Notes: a model not told the origin generated them from the sequence alone. Counted from the stretch's first letter, positions 7,923-16,447 are shown. The stretch: 64,000 nucleotides of DNA from Paenibacillus sp. (GCA_023512345.1 JAILZT010000005.1:124001-188000); one strand, 5' to 3'. Translations and numbers: made by a program.

Positions 7923-8016
7923 TTTTTCGCCTCCTACATTCAACACGATTGATGATTCCAAAATATCTCATTACCTCGTTTTATTTTTTTACATGAGACA
8001 GTTTGTGAACACTTGG

Positions 8017-8075
8017 GTTACCAGTTCGCAAAAAAACAGCCGATCGTCTGGCCGGCTGCCATCGTTAACTTTAAG
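8017..8075 (-). repeat. Intergenic hairpin repeat, copy F
   Basis: Head GGTTACCAGTTCGCAA, stem CAGCCGATC/GGCCGGCTG at 8037-8058, tail CGTTAACTTTAAGAG. The stem sequence is almost the same as in copy E; head and tail are more diverged. It lies 80 bases downstream of the cupin gene. Confidence 0.55.
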
Positions 8076-8154
8076 AGATGTCCAATCTCCCGATTTTCAA
8101 CAAATTCCAAACCAGTGTTAGACGTGTTCTGTTTGTTGTGTGACAACATTTTTC

Positions 8155-8586
8155 TTACAATGAGAAAATATCATTTGGTAACAGATGTTTGGTAAGTCTA
8201 TCTAGTTCAGGAGAGGAGAACCAGTCATTTTCTAAAGCTTTACCGTATTTTATAGTATGTATCACTGAATTTGCAGACAGATAAATGTTATGAGGAACAA
8301 TTGGCAGGAATGTAACACACTCACCTTCCCTTAACAACCGCAGCTTTAATTTACCTTCATTTTTTTCAGCGTACACAATCCATCCTGATTGTACAACATA
8401 AAACTCTGATACCGACTTATGGTAATGGCTATTTTGCCAAGCTCCATTCTCTGAAGCTACCGTTCGACAGTATGAGCTCCCGTCAGTTGAACAATTTAAT
8501 CTAAATCTTCGTTCACCATTGTCCATAAGATCATATTTTGTTTCAATACCAAGTGAATGAGCTTCTTCTTCGGAGATTCTTAGCAT
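8155..8586 (-). CDS. Cupin-domain protein
   Basis: A 143-residue single-cupin protein. Cupin motif 1 gives metal ligands His54, His56 and Glu61 (SHYHKSVSEFYVV) and motif 2 supplies His99 (VPHNIYL). The spacing suits a mononuclear metal site, so it may be a sugar isomerase/epimerase or dioxygenase; the substrate cannot be read from sequence. The ATG at 8586 follows GGGGGG with good spacing, and the 21-codon upstream extension has no ribosome site. Confidence 0.75.
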   Translation of the reverse strand: MLRISEEEAHSLGIETKYDLMDNGERRFRLNCSTDGSSYCRTVASENGAWQNSHYHKSVSEFYVVQSGWIVYAEKNEGKLKLRLLREGECVTFLPIVPHNIYLSANSVIHTIKYGKALENDWFSSPELDRLTKHLLPNDIFSL

Positions 8587-8787
8587 TGTTGTCCCCCCAA
8601 AACATAAATGTACATTTATACAGACACTTAACTCCATGTATTTGTTCAATCCAACAATCCAACAACCAAAAAAACAGAAAGTTTCACCTTGAAATCCCTT
8701 AAATTTCAGTATAAATACGAAATCCGCAGAAACTACTATGCACTTGTCTTCCCAAATCCATACCTATCAATAGGCGGATACTACTCA

Positions 8788-9291
8788 TTATCTCTCACTC
8801 ATCCATTCAATTCTTCTATTAGTGATATTAAATGGTTTCTTCAAATCAAAATCATCATGATAACCCTTGACAAACTTATATTCCTTACTATCAGTCTGAT
8901 CAGTAAAATAAATAGAATACTCTTTTACTTTTCCCTTAATTATTGCTAACTGATATTCAATAAATGGATTTGTTATTCCACCAGGAGCAATTATTTCATT
9001 TTCGATTTCATTCATGGAATTAAACTCCTTAATATACATTTCTTCTGTATGTGCAATGTATTTGAATATTAAGAATTCACCAGAGATTATTTCATTCCCG
9101 TTAAGAGGAACTTCTCTTTGTTCAAAACGCTCATCAGGATTCTTTAGCTGCTCATTATGAACTCCTATGATATGAACTCTATCATAAATATAGGTAATAT
9201 CTTCGCTAAGCTCTTTATTTGTATATTTCTTATCTTTCAAAAACGTATTAATTACAATCAAATTAGTTAAATCACTAGATTTAAAATTCAA
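8788..9291 (-). CDS. Protein of unknown function (167 aa)
   Basis: A soluble, charged protein with no recognised domain. GGGTGAG lies seven bases before TTG at 9291, which is preferred over the GTG at 9303 that overlaps the ribosome site. The sequence has an N-terminal helix/strand (FKSSDLTNLIVINTFL) and several acidic stretches (FNSMNEIENEII, KGYHDDFDLKKPF). Base composition is AT-rich like the rest of the island. It is preceded by a hairpin at 9312-9340 and then by the intron fragment. Confidence 0.55.
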   Translation of the reverse strand: MNFKSSDLTNLIVINTFLKDKKYTNKELSEDITYIYDRVHIIGVHNEQLKNPDERFEQREVPLNGNEIISGEFLIFKYIAHTEEMYIKEFNSMNEIENEIIAPGGITNPFIEYQLAIIKGKVKEYSIYFTDQTDSKEYKFVKGYHDDFDLKKPFNITNRRIEWMSER

Positions 9292-9311
9292 TTCACTTCT
9301 CACCCTTTCTA

Positions 9312-9340
9312 AAAGAGGAGCAATAAGAAAACTGCTCTTG
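9312..9340. terminator. Hairpin with T-runs on both strands
   Basis: AAGAGGAGC/GCTCTTG stem with TTTTT after it on the plus strand and TTTT on the minus strand. It separates the intron fragment from the gene ending at 8788 and could stop transcription in either direction. Confidence 0.4.
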
Positions 9341-9413
9341 TTTTTATTATTTACAGTTCCAATATAACCTCGTAGCTATTCGTTGAGTTTTACAGATCCT
9401 ACTGCGTTTATTT

Positions 9414-9886
9414 TTAAAAAAAGTTACCCGTCAAGACTTCGCCTTTTGGGTCGAAGCTTGCACCAACGACTTTTTTTCCTCGCGTTGGTTCACTCGCCAT
9501 TGAGGCTTTTCCGGCGAATTTATTCACTACTATCCCCTGCTCTGACTTCTTACCACCCGTAGCCCTATTCTTGTCTGTCACAGACTTGAGTAGAGGTTAC
9601 CCCCTTGCGGGGACGATAAGATCTCCTTGGGTCACATCATCGCACTTTCCCCCGAATCCAGTCCTCTTAACCTAAAGAGCTACGAATGGTATTGGACTTT
9701 CCTTTCCTTTGCAAGGTTGTCCTACTCTGCCGGCCAACTTGGTTATGCCGCCTGTTCCGAAGTTTGCCTTCCCATCCTCCGCACCCTTCCTCACGGCCAG
9801 AGCACTATGGGTTAGCTATGTACTTCCGACATCTCGCGGTATACTCGGGTCTTTCACCCGTTAGCACGATGCACTGCCAAGCGCAC
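9414..9886 (-). mobile_element. 3'-truncated group II intron (class C-like), 5' ribozyme portion
   Basis: Read on the minus strand, the segment begins GTGCGCTTGG (group II introns start GUGYG) directly after the TTT of the GH42 terminator. It continues with domain-I-like sequence including ACGGGTGAAAGACCCG and GGAAGTACATAGCTAACCC, followed by GC-rich structured sequence for about 350 bases. A GTG at 9527 behind AGGGGAT opens a 37-codon frame (MNKFAGKASMASEPTRGKK...) that may be the start of the intron-encoded protein, ending at TAA 9414. No reverse transcriptase body and no domain V/VI are present, so the copy is dead. Class C introns are known to insert just after terminator hairpins, as here. 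The exact left end is uncertain. Confidence 0.65.
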
Positions 9887-9925
9887 AAAGGGCAGGACCT
9901 GATTTTCTCAGGTCCTGCCCTTTTT
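9887..9925 (-). terminator. Terminator of the GH42 beta-galactosidase gene
   Basis: A 12-base stem GGGCAGGACCTG/CAGGTCCTGCCC with A/T-runs on both sides. On the minus strand the T-run is reduced to TTT before the intron begins, so the hairpin serves as the intron's 5' exon. Confidence 0.85.
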
Positions 9926-9941
9926 AACCTATCTAAAACCC

Positions 9942-12011
9942 TTAGTGCTTGCGCTTCAACATAACCAAACCATTCACTGGCAGACATAGTGCATTAGGAG
10001 CAGAGATACCTGATTCCAAATCGGTATATGCTCTACCATCCAGCTCCACATCTTGTTGACTTCCGCTGAAGTTTTGTACGAATACATAATCATTTTCTCC
10101 ATCTGTGCGCAGTTGGACGGTCACTCCTGTTGGCAGATCCGTTTCTAGCGTACGTGTGATTCCAGCTTTACTTGTTATGGCCGAGTACAACTCTACATAA
10201 AAAGCTGAATCTTTCACACGTGTAGCCAGATGGTATGCCCGTCCCGCTCCTAATCGGTTCATCGTAAGTGCTGGACGTCCAGCGTAGAAATCGCTGCGGT
10301 AGTGCCCTAGAGCCTCTGCACCTTCAAGATGAATAAGCTCCGCAATCTCATGAGCGTCATAGTCTCCGGTCAGATTGAGCGTATTGCCACCTTTCAATAC
10401 TAGCCCATTCACATCACGGCTGTGCAAGCCTTCAGTTTCTTCTGCCCAAATGCCAAGTGTTCTCCGCAACGGACCTGGGAAGCCACCCAAATGGCATAGA
10501 TCTGTTTCACCAACCACACCTGACCAGTAAGTCGCCAAAAAGGTTCCACCCTGCTCGACAAACTTTTCAATTCGTCTACCATTCTCTTCACTGATTAAAT
10601 AGAGCATTGGGGCAATCACTAATTTGTAAGCTGATAGATCATCCGAGGATCCGATGATGTCTACTGCAATTCCCATCTCCCACAGTGCGCGGTAATGCTG
10701 TAACACGGTTTCCTCATAACCCAATCCGGAATTACGAATGCCTTGAGCATCCTTAATTGCCCAGCGGTTATCCCAATCAAGGATAATTGCAGTTTGCACT
10801 GGTGTAGAAGTTCCTACGACCTCCGTCAGACCCGCCAGAGTCTTTCCAACCTCTGCCACATCTCTGAACACACGGGTCTCCTGGTGACCGCTGTGATCCA
10901 CTACAGCACCGTGGAACTTCTCACTGGAGCCGCGGCTTTTACGCCACTGGAAATACTGCACAGAGTCCGAACCATGCGCTACCGCTTGAAGCGATGATAG
11001 CTTGTGCATCCCAGGCCGCTTGAGCTTGCTAACCGACTGCCAATTCGTCAATGAAGGTGTACTCTCCATGAGCAAGAAGGGTTTCTTTTTCAGGGTACGG
11101 AACAGATCATGGTGCATGGCAGTCCACGCCGCAAGTCGGGCATCGTCACCATCCTCGGTATAACCCCATTCCGGGTAAGCATCCCAGGAAACGACATCCA
11201 ATATCTCAGCCAACTTGCGGTAATCGATGCCTTCAATCATATGCATATTCGTAGTCACTGGAAGTTCAGGATTGAAGCTGCGGACCGAATTGATCTCATG
11301 TTGGCAAAAATCAATAAATCGATCACTGACAAATCTCCGCCAATCTAGATTCAGACCGTGTACTTGAGTCTCTCCGTGTGGGGCCGGGGATTCAATCTGC
11401 TCCCATGAGGTATACGTGTGACTCCAAAAAGTAGCCCACCAAGCATGGTTTACCTCGTCTAAGCTATCCTTGTATTTATTTTGTAGCCATACACGAAATT
11501 CAGCCTGACACAGGTCACAGTGACATTCTCCACCGAACTCATTGGATATATGCCAACCGATGACTGCCGGATGATGCGCATAGCGCTCAGCAAGCTTGGT
11601 GTTAATAATATCTGTTTTTTCCCGGTAGACTGGGGAAGTATAGCAGTGATTATGCCGGAAGCCGTGAAGATTGCGGACCCGGTTACGTTCTACTCTCAGA
11701 ACCTCTGGATACTTGTCTGACATCCAAGCGGGACGAGCTCCGCTAGGTGTAGCCAAAAAAGCATAAATGCCGTTCTCTGCAAAAGAATCTAATATGCTGT
11801 CCATCCACTCAAAGGTAAAGACACCCTCCTCCGGCTCCAGTGATACCCATGAAAAAATACCAATAGACATCACATTGCAGCCCGAAAGCTTCATAAGCCG
11901 CAGGTCCTCCTGCAGAATTTCCGGGTATTTAAGCCATTGTTCAGGATTATAATCAGCACCATGCAGCATAACTGGAGCTTTGCTGCTAACCGGTGGGAAT
12001 TTGCTATTCAT
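9942..12011 (-). CDS. GH42 beta-galactosidase
   Basis: An intracellular retaining beta-galactosidase of about 689 residues, the usual family length, with no signal peptide. The acid/base Glu lies in WHISNEFGGECHC (about residue 158) and the nucleophile Glu in KPFLLMESTPS (about 316). Four Cys (HNHCYTS and CHCDLC) match the zinc site of thermophilic GH42 enzymes. The N-terminal barrel is followed by the trimerisation domain (about 390-600) and a C-terminal beta domain. I chose ATG 12011 because the ATG at 12023 overlaps the GAGAGG ribosome site. It is divergent from an AraC regulator, which is the likely controller; natural substrates may be galactan-derived oligosaccharides. Confidence 0.93.
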   Translation of the reverse strand: MNSKFPPVSSKAPVMLHGADYNPEQWLKYPEILQEDLRLMKLSGCNVMSIGIFSWVSLEPEEGVFTFEWMDSILDSFAENGIYAFLATPSGARPAWMSDKYPEVLRVERNRVRNLHGFRHNHCYTSPVYREKTDIINTKLAERYAHHPAVIGWHISNEFGGECHCDLCQAEFRVWLQNKYKDSLDEVNHAWWATFWSHTYTSWEQIESPAPHGETQVHGLNLDWRRFVSDRFIDFCQHEINSVRSFNPELPVTTNMHMIEGIDYRKLAEILDVVSWDAYPEWGYTEDGDDARLAAWTAMHHDLFRTLKKKPFLLMESTPSLTNWQSVSKLKRPGMHKLSSLQAVAHGSDSVQYFQWRKSRGSSEKFHGAVVDHSGHQETRVFRDVAEVGKTLAGLTEVVGTSTPVQTAIILDWDNRWAIKDAQGIRNSGLGYEETVLQHYRALWEMGIAVDIIGSSDDLSAYKLVIAPMLYLISEENGRRIEKFVEQGGTFLATYWSGVVGETDLCHLGGFPGPLRRTLGIWAEETEGLHSRDVNGLVLKGGNTLNLTGDYDAHEIAELIHLEGAEALGHYRSDFYAGRPALTMNRLGAGRAYHLATRVKDSAFYVELYSAITSKAGITRTLETDLPTGVTVQLRTDGENDYVFVQNFSGSQQDVELDGRAYTDLESGISAPNALCLPVNGLVMLKRKH

Positions 12012-12189
12012 AAGTATAATCATCCTCTCAATTAGTGATCATGTTAGAATGGGAATATTCTCTGATACAAGTTACCTAGAGTTCTCTACCCATTTCATGA
12101 ATCATCATTTATACTATTCATAATATAAGATTATTCATTTCAATAAGTAGGATTAAATTAGCGACTGAATAGCACAAAATGAACATGAG

Positions 12190-13080
12190 GTGATAATCAT
12201 TCTCCCATTCTCATTAATCGAAATGCCTCGCAACCTTGATAGGTTTCCTATATACCCATACTCGGTAGGACGGCACATCCAATATCATCACGTTCGGCCT
12301 GCAGGTTTTCCCGTGAACCAGATATTCCTAATCCGCAGCGGCAGTGGATTATTTCGTGATCGGGTAAGCGGAACAGAGATCATACTGGAACCTGGAATGG
12401 CGTTTGCTTTCCCAGCAGATCGGGATCATGAGTATTACCCGCTTTCCCATGAGCCATGGCATGTGGCATTTATCGGCTATCACGGAAGTCAGGCTAATGA
12501 TTTTCTGGATGGTCTTGGCCTAAATTCGTTTACCCCTTTTCGTCCTGATAGATTTGAGGAATGTTGGGAGGCAATCGGTGGAATTTGGCATGCCGTAAAC
12601 CAACAAACCACGAACCGTCAAGATGAGCAATGCATGCAGGAGTTGTCAGTGACCCTGTATAGACTGCTCTTAATGATGCGCCGAGTAGAACCCTCTGCTG
12701 GGTCCACAAGTCGGCAGGCGTTCGAGACCGTACGTAATGAAGCCCTGCAAAAAGCCGTAAGCCTCATTAATGAGCACTTTACTGAGCCGTTGTTAATATC
12801 CAATCTTGCCGGAGCGGTCGGTTATTCTGTCCAGCATTTCCAGCGTCTGTTCTTGCAGGAATATGGCGTTACACCCCATCAATATTTACAGAATCTACGC
12901 CTGCAGCGGGCGCTGCAAATGATTAAGGAGGATGCAGAAGTACCTGTTCAAGACATTGCCTTAAATCTCGGAATGGAGACCAATTATTTCATTCGAGTCT
13001 TTCGCAGCGCTTATGGATGCACTCCTGGAGTAATGAAGGAACGACTGCACCAATCTGAGGGTGGAGCACCGCAAAGTTAA
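12190..13080 (+). CDS. AraC-family regulator with cupin sensor domain
   Basis: A 296-residue regulator. The N-terminal AraC-binding cupin (about 25-110; SVGRHIQYHHVRPAGFP, EPGMAFAFPADRDHEY) senses a sugar, and the C-terminal double helix-turn-helix (about 190-290; SNLAGAVGYSVQHFQRLF and IALNLGMETNYFIRVF) binds DNA. It is divergent from the GH42 gene across 178 bases, so control of that gene is likely. The frame begins at GTG 12190, inside a GAGGTGAT ribosome site; the next ATG (12223) has no ribosome site, so a rare start such as ATT at 12199 is possible. A terminator follows the stop. Confidence 0.88.
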   Translation: MIIILPFSLIEMPRNLDRFPIYPYSVGRHIQYHHVRPAGFPVNQIFLIRSGSGLFRDRVSGTEIILEPGMAFAFPADRDHEYYPLSHEPWHVAFIGYHGSQANDFLDGLGLNSFTPFRPDRFEECWEAIGGIWHAVNQQTTNRQDEQCMQELSVTLYRLLLMMRRVEPSAGSTSRQAFETVRNEALQKAVSLINEHFTEPLLISNLAGAVGYSVQHFQRLFLQEYGVTPHQYLQNLRLQRALQMIKEDAEVPVQDIALNLGMETNYFIRVFRSAYGCTPGVMKERLHQSEGGAPQS

Positions 13081-13111
13081 AGCCTTTCTTCTATTAAGTT
13101 ATTCAGCACAC

Positions 13112-13150
13112 AGAAGCCCTTCCTCCATAATACTTGAGGAAGGGCTTCTT
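13112..13150 (+). terminator. Terminator after the AraC regulator
   Basis: A 14-base perfect stem AGAAGCCCTTCCTC/GAGGAAGGGCTTCT 31 bases after the stop. The T-run is poor (TTATAGTT). Confidence 0.75.
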
Positions 13151-13258
13151 ATAGTTGTTGCTCTATATTGATTGAACTTTATTCAGAATCAGTATTACTA
13201 ACGCCCTCCCTCTAGATGTACGAACACTCGTGGATGTATACTCGAGAAGAATGCGTAA

Positions 13259-13445
13259 GCTATACGGACCCAGGGGACGCTATTTAGTCCATTTACCTGA
13301 ACTTCTTATCCATGCGGACTCAGAAGACCCTATTTCCAAGAATTCGGCGAAAAATAGCCCAGTATTCATAGATAACGGCACCTGTGTCCGTATAACTTAC
13401 TAATTGAGTAATTTATAGACAATAAGGGATCTGTAGTCCGCATAG
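13259..13445. repeat. Four degenerate copies of a ~26-bp repeat, two direct and two inverted
   Basis: Units at 13259-13286 and 13310-13336 read ATACGGACCCAGGGGACGCT and ATGCGGACTCAGAAGACCCT on the plus strand. Units at 13370-13394 and 13421-13445 read the same motif on the minus strand (ATACGGACACAGGTGCCGTT and ATGCGGACTACAGATCCCTT). The shared core is ATRCGGACNCAG followed by a CC/TAT-rich part. Apart from these, the gap 13151-13616 holds no gene I can support. Confidence 0.55.
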
Positions 13446-13616
13446 CCTTCTTTACCCGATCATTTTTATTATCTTCGAGAGCATAAACTGTATCCGAATT
13501 CCAACCACTAACAGCCGATTAAAAACAAAGAAATACGAATACATCAGCGGCCGGAAGTCCAAATCTTCATGTTAGTGACGCCTGAGCCTTAAGTTAATAT
13601 CTTAAGTTCAACTTAG

Positions 13617-14513
13617 CTAGTTCCCTATGGCTTCAGCCTTAGCTTCAGACATCAACATTTGTATTAACAGCTGAAGTGGCTGTGAAATCCACTTTTTCGG
13701 ATGGAGCAGCAGTTGTAAATCGAAATGAATTTCGGGGTGGACAAAGGGCAGTTCTACTAGGTAACCCCGTGATATCTCTTCCTGGGCAACAATTTTTGGT
13801 AGCAGTGCAATTCCAAGTCCATTCATCACGCAGCGCTTGATGGCCTCCAAATTCGAAAGCTCAAAGCCAATGCGGAAGATTATGCCGTTCTCTTTCAGCA
13901 GATTTTCAAATAAGCTTCGATAAATGCAACTTTCCTCAGAGACTATGAATTCATAGTTATTTAGATCCTGCATGGTTACCCTTTCCAGCTTAGACAACAC
14001 GTGATTTGCCGGAGCAATTAATACCAGCGGTTCCTCTCTAATGATCCTGCGGTGCAAGAAAGAATCTGCGGTGCTTCTATCCAAAATTAATCCGATATCT
14101 ACTTCGCCTTCTTTTATCTTTGCGAGCAGGTTGGCTTCTTTATCCGTTTGCAAATGAATATTCAATCCAGGAAATCGCGTCCTTAGCTGCTGCAGGAATG
14201 GCGGTAGATAGAAGGCAGCCAAGGAATCAATGGTACCTATCGTTAAAGTGCCCCCAATTTGCTGTGCTATTGTCTCTTTGGAGCGGTCATATAAATCTAG
14301 TATTTCCACAAACAGCTTCAAGAGCTCTTCCCCTGGAGGTGTAAGACGCAGCTGGCGACCATGTCGTTCAATTAACGTAACACCGTATTCCTTCTCTATT
14401 TTTTGTATCTGCATAGTCACACTTGATTGAGCATATCCCAGCTCCTCCGCGGCACGTGTAAAGCTTTGTCGTTTGGCAACCTCGCGAAAAGTACGTAAGT
14501 AAGTTAAATCCAT
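13617..14513 (-). CDS. LysR-family transcriptional regulator
   Basis: A 298-residue LysR regulator. The N-terminal winged helix-turn-helix is MDLTYLRTFREVAKRQSFTR followed by AAEELGYAQSSVTMQIQKIEK; the C-terminal (about 90-295) is a two-lobed periplasmic-binding-like effector domain. The ATG at 14513 follows GAGGTGAGATT. It is divergent from the dihydrodipicolinate synthase paralogue, and LysR proteins usually control the divergent gene. The ligand is unknown. Confidence 0.9.
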   Translation of the reverse strand: MDLTYLRTFREVAKRQSFTRAAEELGYAQSSVTMQIQKIEKEYGVTLIERHGRQLRLTPPGEELLKLFVEILDLYDRSKETIAQQIGGTLTIGTIDSLAAFYLPPFLQQLRTRFPGLNIHLQTDKEANLLAKIKEGEVDIGLILDRSTADSFLHRRIIREEPLVLIAPANHVLSKLERVTMQDLNNYEFIVSEESCIYRSLFENLLKENGIIFRIGFELSNLEAIKRCVMNGLGIALLPKIVAQEEISRGYLVELPFVHPEIHFDLQLLLHPKKWISQPLQLLIQMLMSEAKAEAIGN

Positions 14514-14540
14514 AATCTCACCTCAACATCAATATTAATG

Positions 14541-14554
14541 ATGATACATATCAT
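14541..14554. promoter_or_regulatory. Candidate LysR operator
   Basis: ATGATACATATCAT is an imperfect palindrome (ATGATA-N2-TATCAT) placed midway between the divergent LysR and dihydrodipicolinate synthase genes. A second inverted pair ATGG/CCAT lies at 14572-14586. Confidence 0.4.
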
Positions 14555-14631
14555 TTATTATAGATAACGCCGATGGAATAATCCATGGTAAAGTATGATT
14601 AAAGGAATTAAATATGGTGGAGGCCGATATT

Positions 14632-15543
14632 ATGCTTACAGAACAACAGATTTGTGGAGTGTACGTCCCTGTAGTAACCCCGTTCAATGCTGCCGGTGAA
14701 ATTGACTTGGATTCATATCAACGATATGTCAAAAACATTCTGAACAACAGCATTCAAGGTTTGGTCGTAAACGGAACAACTGGAGAATCACCAACTGTAA
14801 ACATAAATGAACTGCAGCTTCTGGTAAATGCTTCTCGTGAACTTTTAAAATCATCTACGATACCCTTAATCGTCGGAACAGGAACGAATGATACCCGATC
14901 AACGGTTGCAAGAACCGAGCTCGCTGCAAATTTAGGGGCTGATGCCGTACTTGTAGTAGTTCCCTATTATAGTCGTCCTTCCCAAGAGGGCATTATTGCT
15001 CACTTCCGCAAGGCTGCCGAGGTTGGCATTCCGGTTATGGCTTATGATATTCCAGGGCGAACCGGTATTGGCATGACGGTAGATACAGCCCGTACTATTT
15101 TGGAAATGAATAACGTTGTGGGTCTGAAAGATTGCTCAGGCAGTCCTACATTGGTTACCGAGCTTACTCATTATGGATCAAAACCCGTATTGTGCGGAGA
15201 TGATATCCACTTTCTCGATATGCTTGGACACGGTGCCGCAGGAGGCATGCTCGCTTCGGCTAATGTTCAACCTGCAGAGTTCATTCAAATTTACAAATAC
15301 TTTACTTCCGGTCAATTGGATTTGGCTAAGGAAACTTTCGATAATCTCATTCCACTTATTCGTCTGCTATTCAAGGAATCTAATCCTGCACCTATAAAAT
15401 GGTTACTCAGCGAAAATGGAGAAATCGCTTCAGACACGCTTCGACTCCCTCTGACATCCATAAGCCAATCGCTCCAAGAGGAATTAAAGTTACATCTGCA
15501 AAAAGATTCGTTAAACCTACAATCTCTAAAAAAAATAGGGTAA
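14632..15543 (+). CDS. Dihydrodipicolinate synthase family protein (second DapA paralogue)
   Basis: TIM-barrel pyruvate aldolase that would condense pyruvate with aspartate semialdehyde. Key residues are present: GTTGESPT (Thr pair), Tyr138 and Arg143 in YDIPGRTG, and the Schiff-base Lys166 in GLKDCSG; the late motif ESNPAPIKW also fits true DapA. The ATG at 14632 follows GGTGGAGG; an ATG at 14614 behind AAAGGA is a fair alternative. A canonical dapA is at 40367, so this is an extra copy outside the lysine/dipicolinate operon, probably under the divergent LysR gene. It could instead serve a related keto-acid aldolase reaction. Confidence 0.85.
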   Translation: MLTEQQICGVYVPVVTPFNAAGEIDLDSYQRYVKNILNNSIQGLVVNGTTGESPTVNINELQLLVNASRELLKSSTIPLIVGTGTNDTRSTVARTELAANLGADAVLVVVPYYSRPSQEGIIAHFRKAAEVGIPVMAYDIPGRTGIGMTVDTARTILEMNNVVGLKDCSGSPTLVTELTHYGSKPVLCGDDIHFLDMLGHGAAGGMLASANVQPAEFIQIYKYFTSGQLDLAKETFDNLIPLIRLLFKESNPAPIKWLLSENGEIASDTLRLPLTSISQSLQEELKLHLQKDSLNLQSLKKIG

Positions 15544-15548
15544 AGCAG

Positions 15549-15593
15549 AAAAGCCGCCAATACGCAGTCAATGACTGTATATAAGCGGCTTTT
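15549..15593. terminator. Terminator between convergent genes
   Basis: AAAAGCCGC/GCGGCTTTT stem with inner CAGTC/GACTG stem. It serves the DapA-like gene on the plus strand and can also serve the minus-strand Nfu-type gene. Confidence 0.8.
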
Positions 15594-15624
15594 GCTATGG
15601 AGCTAGTTATTGTTATTCTAAGAC

Positions 15625-15894
15625 TCAGGCGTAAACCGTTTGGAAAGCCTCTTCCACCAACGGGATAATCGTATCCCAATCGGCATCCTCTGTTTTACTG
15701 ACCGTGACGAAATCTTTAATTCCAAATATGTTATCAATACCTTCTATACCCAAAAGTGCACTAGCCAAGGGATGATCTGTTGCATCGCCTTTTTTCAACG
15801 ACGTACTTCTAGGGCCTTCAAACAAAGTCTGATTCGTGTTGATTTTGATTGAATTCGGATTGGGTGTTTCTTGAATATTAATTTGGATAGCCAA
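15625..15894 (-). CDS. Nfu N-terminal domain protein (iron-sulfur scaffold-related)
   Basis: An 89-residue protein consisting only of the Nfu/NifU N-terminal-type domain: ETPNPNSIKIN near the start, ASALLGIEGIDNIFGIKDFVTVSK in the middle and a short helical end. The CxxC-bearing C-terminal NifU domain is absent, so it does not itself hold a cluster; such stand-alone versions occur in Bacillales. The start is TTG at 15894 behind AAGGAGTGAT. Confidence 0.8.
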   Translation of the reverse strand: MAIQINIQETPNPNSIKINTNQTLFEGPRSTSLKKGDATDHPLASALLGIEGIDNIFGIKDFVTVSKTEDADWDTIIPLVEEAFQTVYA

Positions 15895-15976
15895 TTAGAT
15901 CACTCCTTTTGAGTGCTATTGTAGCATGAGGGAGCCAAGCTTTCCTAATCCTGCACGTACTTTTCTTTTCTAAAGA

Positions 15977-16447
15977 TCACCGCTTGCTTTGTATCTTTTT
16001 CACTTCAAGCTCATAATTTTGAACATAGTCCTCAAGTGACATTTTTCTGCAAAGCTCTGCTATTAACTCATAGGGAATGTTTTTCATATTCTTAAATCGT
16101 ATACAACCCTTTCCCATATCTAACTTTGTAGGCATATGCTTTGGGTATTCTTCTTGGAACCATGTTTGCATTTCGGGACTCGCATAAATCCCCATGTGGT
16201 AAAGGGCTACAAAGTTCTTTTGGGAAGCCAAACTCATAAATGGAAGAGGTGTTGTAGGATTAACATGATATCCCGATGGATAAATTCGATGAGGAACAAC
16301 ATACCCTATCATTCCATAGTCTATCGTTTCTTCAAAGCCATCGGGAAGGTTATGCTTGATCGTTTGTCTTAATCTTTCCATAACTTCTTTTCTCTCTTGC
16401 GGCAGTTGACTTATATATTCTTCAGGATTATTGGCCTCATACTTCAT
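15977..16447 (-). CDS. DUF1801 (YdhG-like) protein
   Basis: A 156-residue cytosolic protein with the DUF1801 pattern: EEYISQLPQERKEVMERLR, then DGFEETIDYGMIGYVVP, later NFVALYHMGIY and GKGCIRFKNMKNIPYELI. Molecular function is not established for the family; some members bind small ligands. The ATG at 16447 has GGAGGGG upstream; the 11-codon longer frame does not. Confidence 0.8.
   Translation of the reverse strand: MKYEANNPEEYISQLPQERKEVMERLRQTIKHNLPDGFEETIDYGMIGYVVPHRIYPSGYHVNPTTPLPFMSLASQKNFVALYHMGIYASPEMQTWFQEEYPKHMPTKLDMGKGCIRFKNMKNIPYELIAELCRKMSLEDYVQNYELEVKKIQSKR

Noticed and set aside
587..8075. Classical integron cassette array with attC sites
   Set aside because: The layout is similar, but there is no IntI-type integrase in the window and the repeat ends (CGTTAGYT) do not fit GTTRRRY/RYYYAAC. 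I keep only the looser gene-plus-repeat description.
9627..9964. Two plus-strand open frames over the intron fragment
   Set aside because: They lie antisense to structured intron RNA and the terminator, have no ribosome site, and read as low-information Ser/Leu/Pro/Cys-rich sequence.
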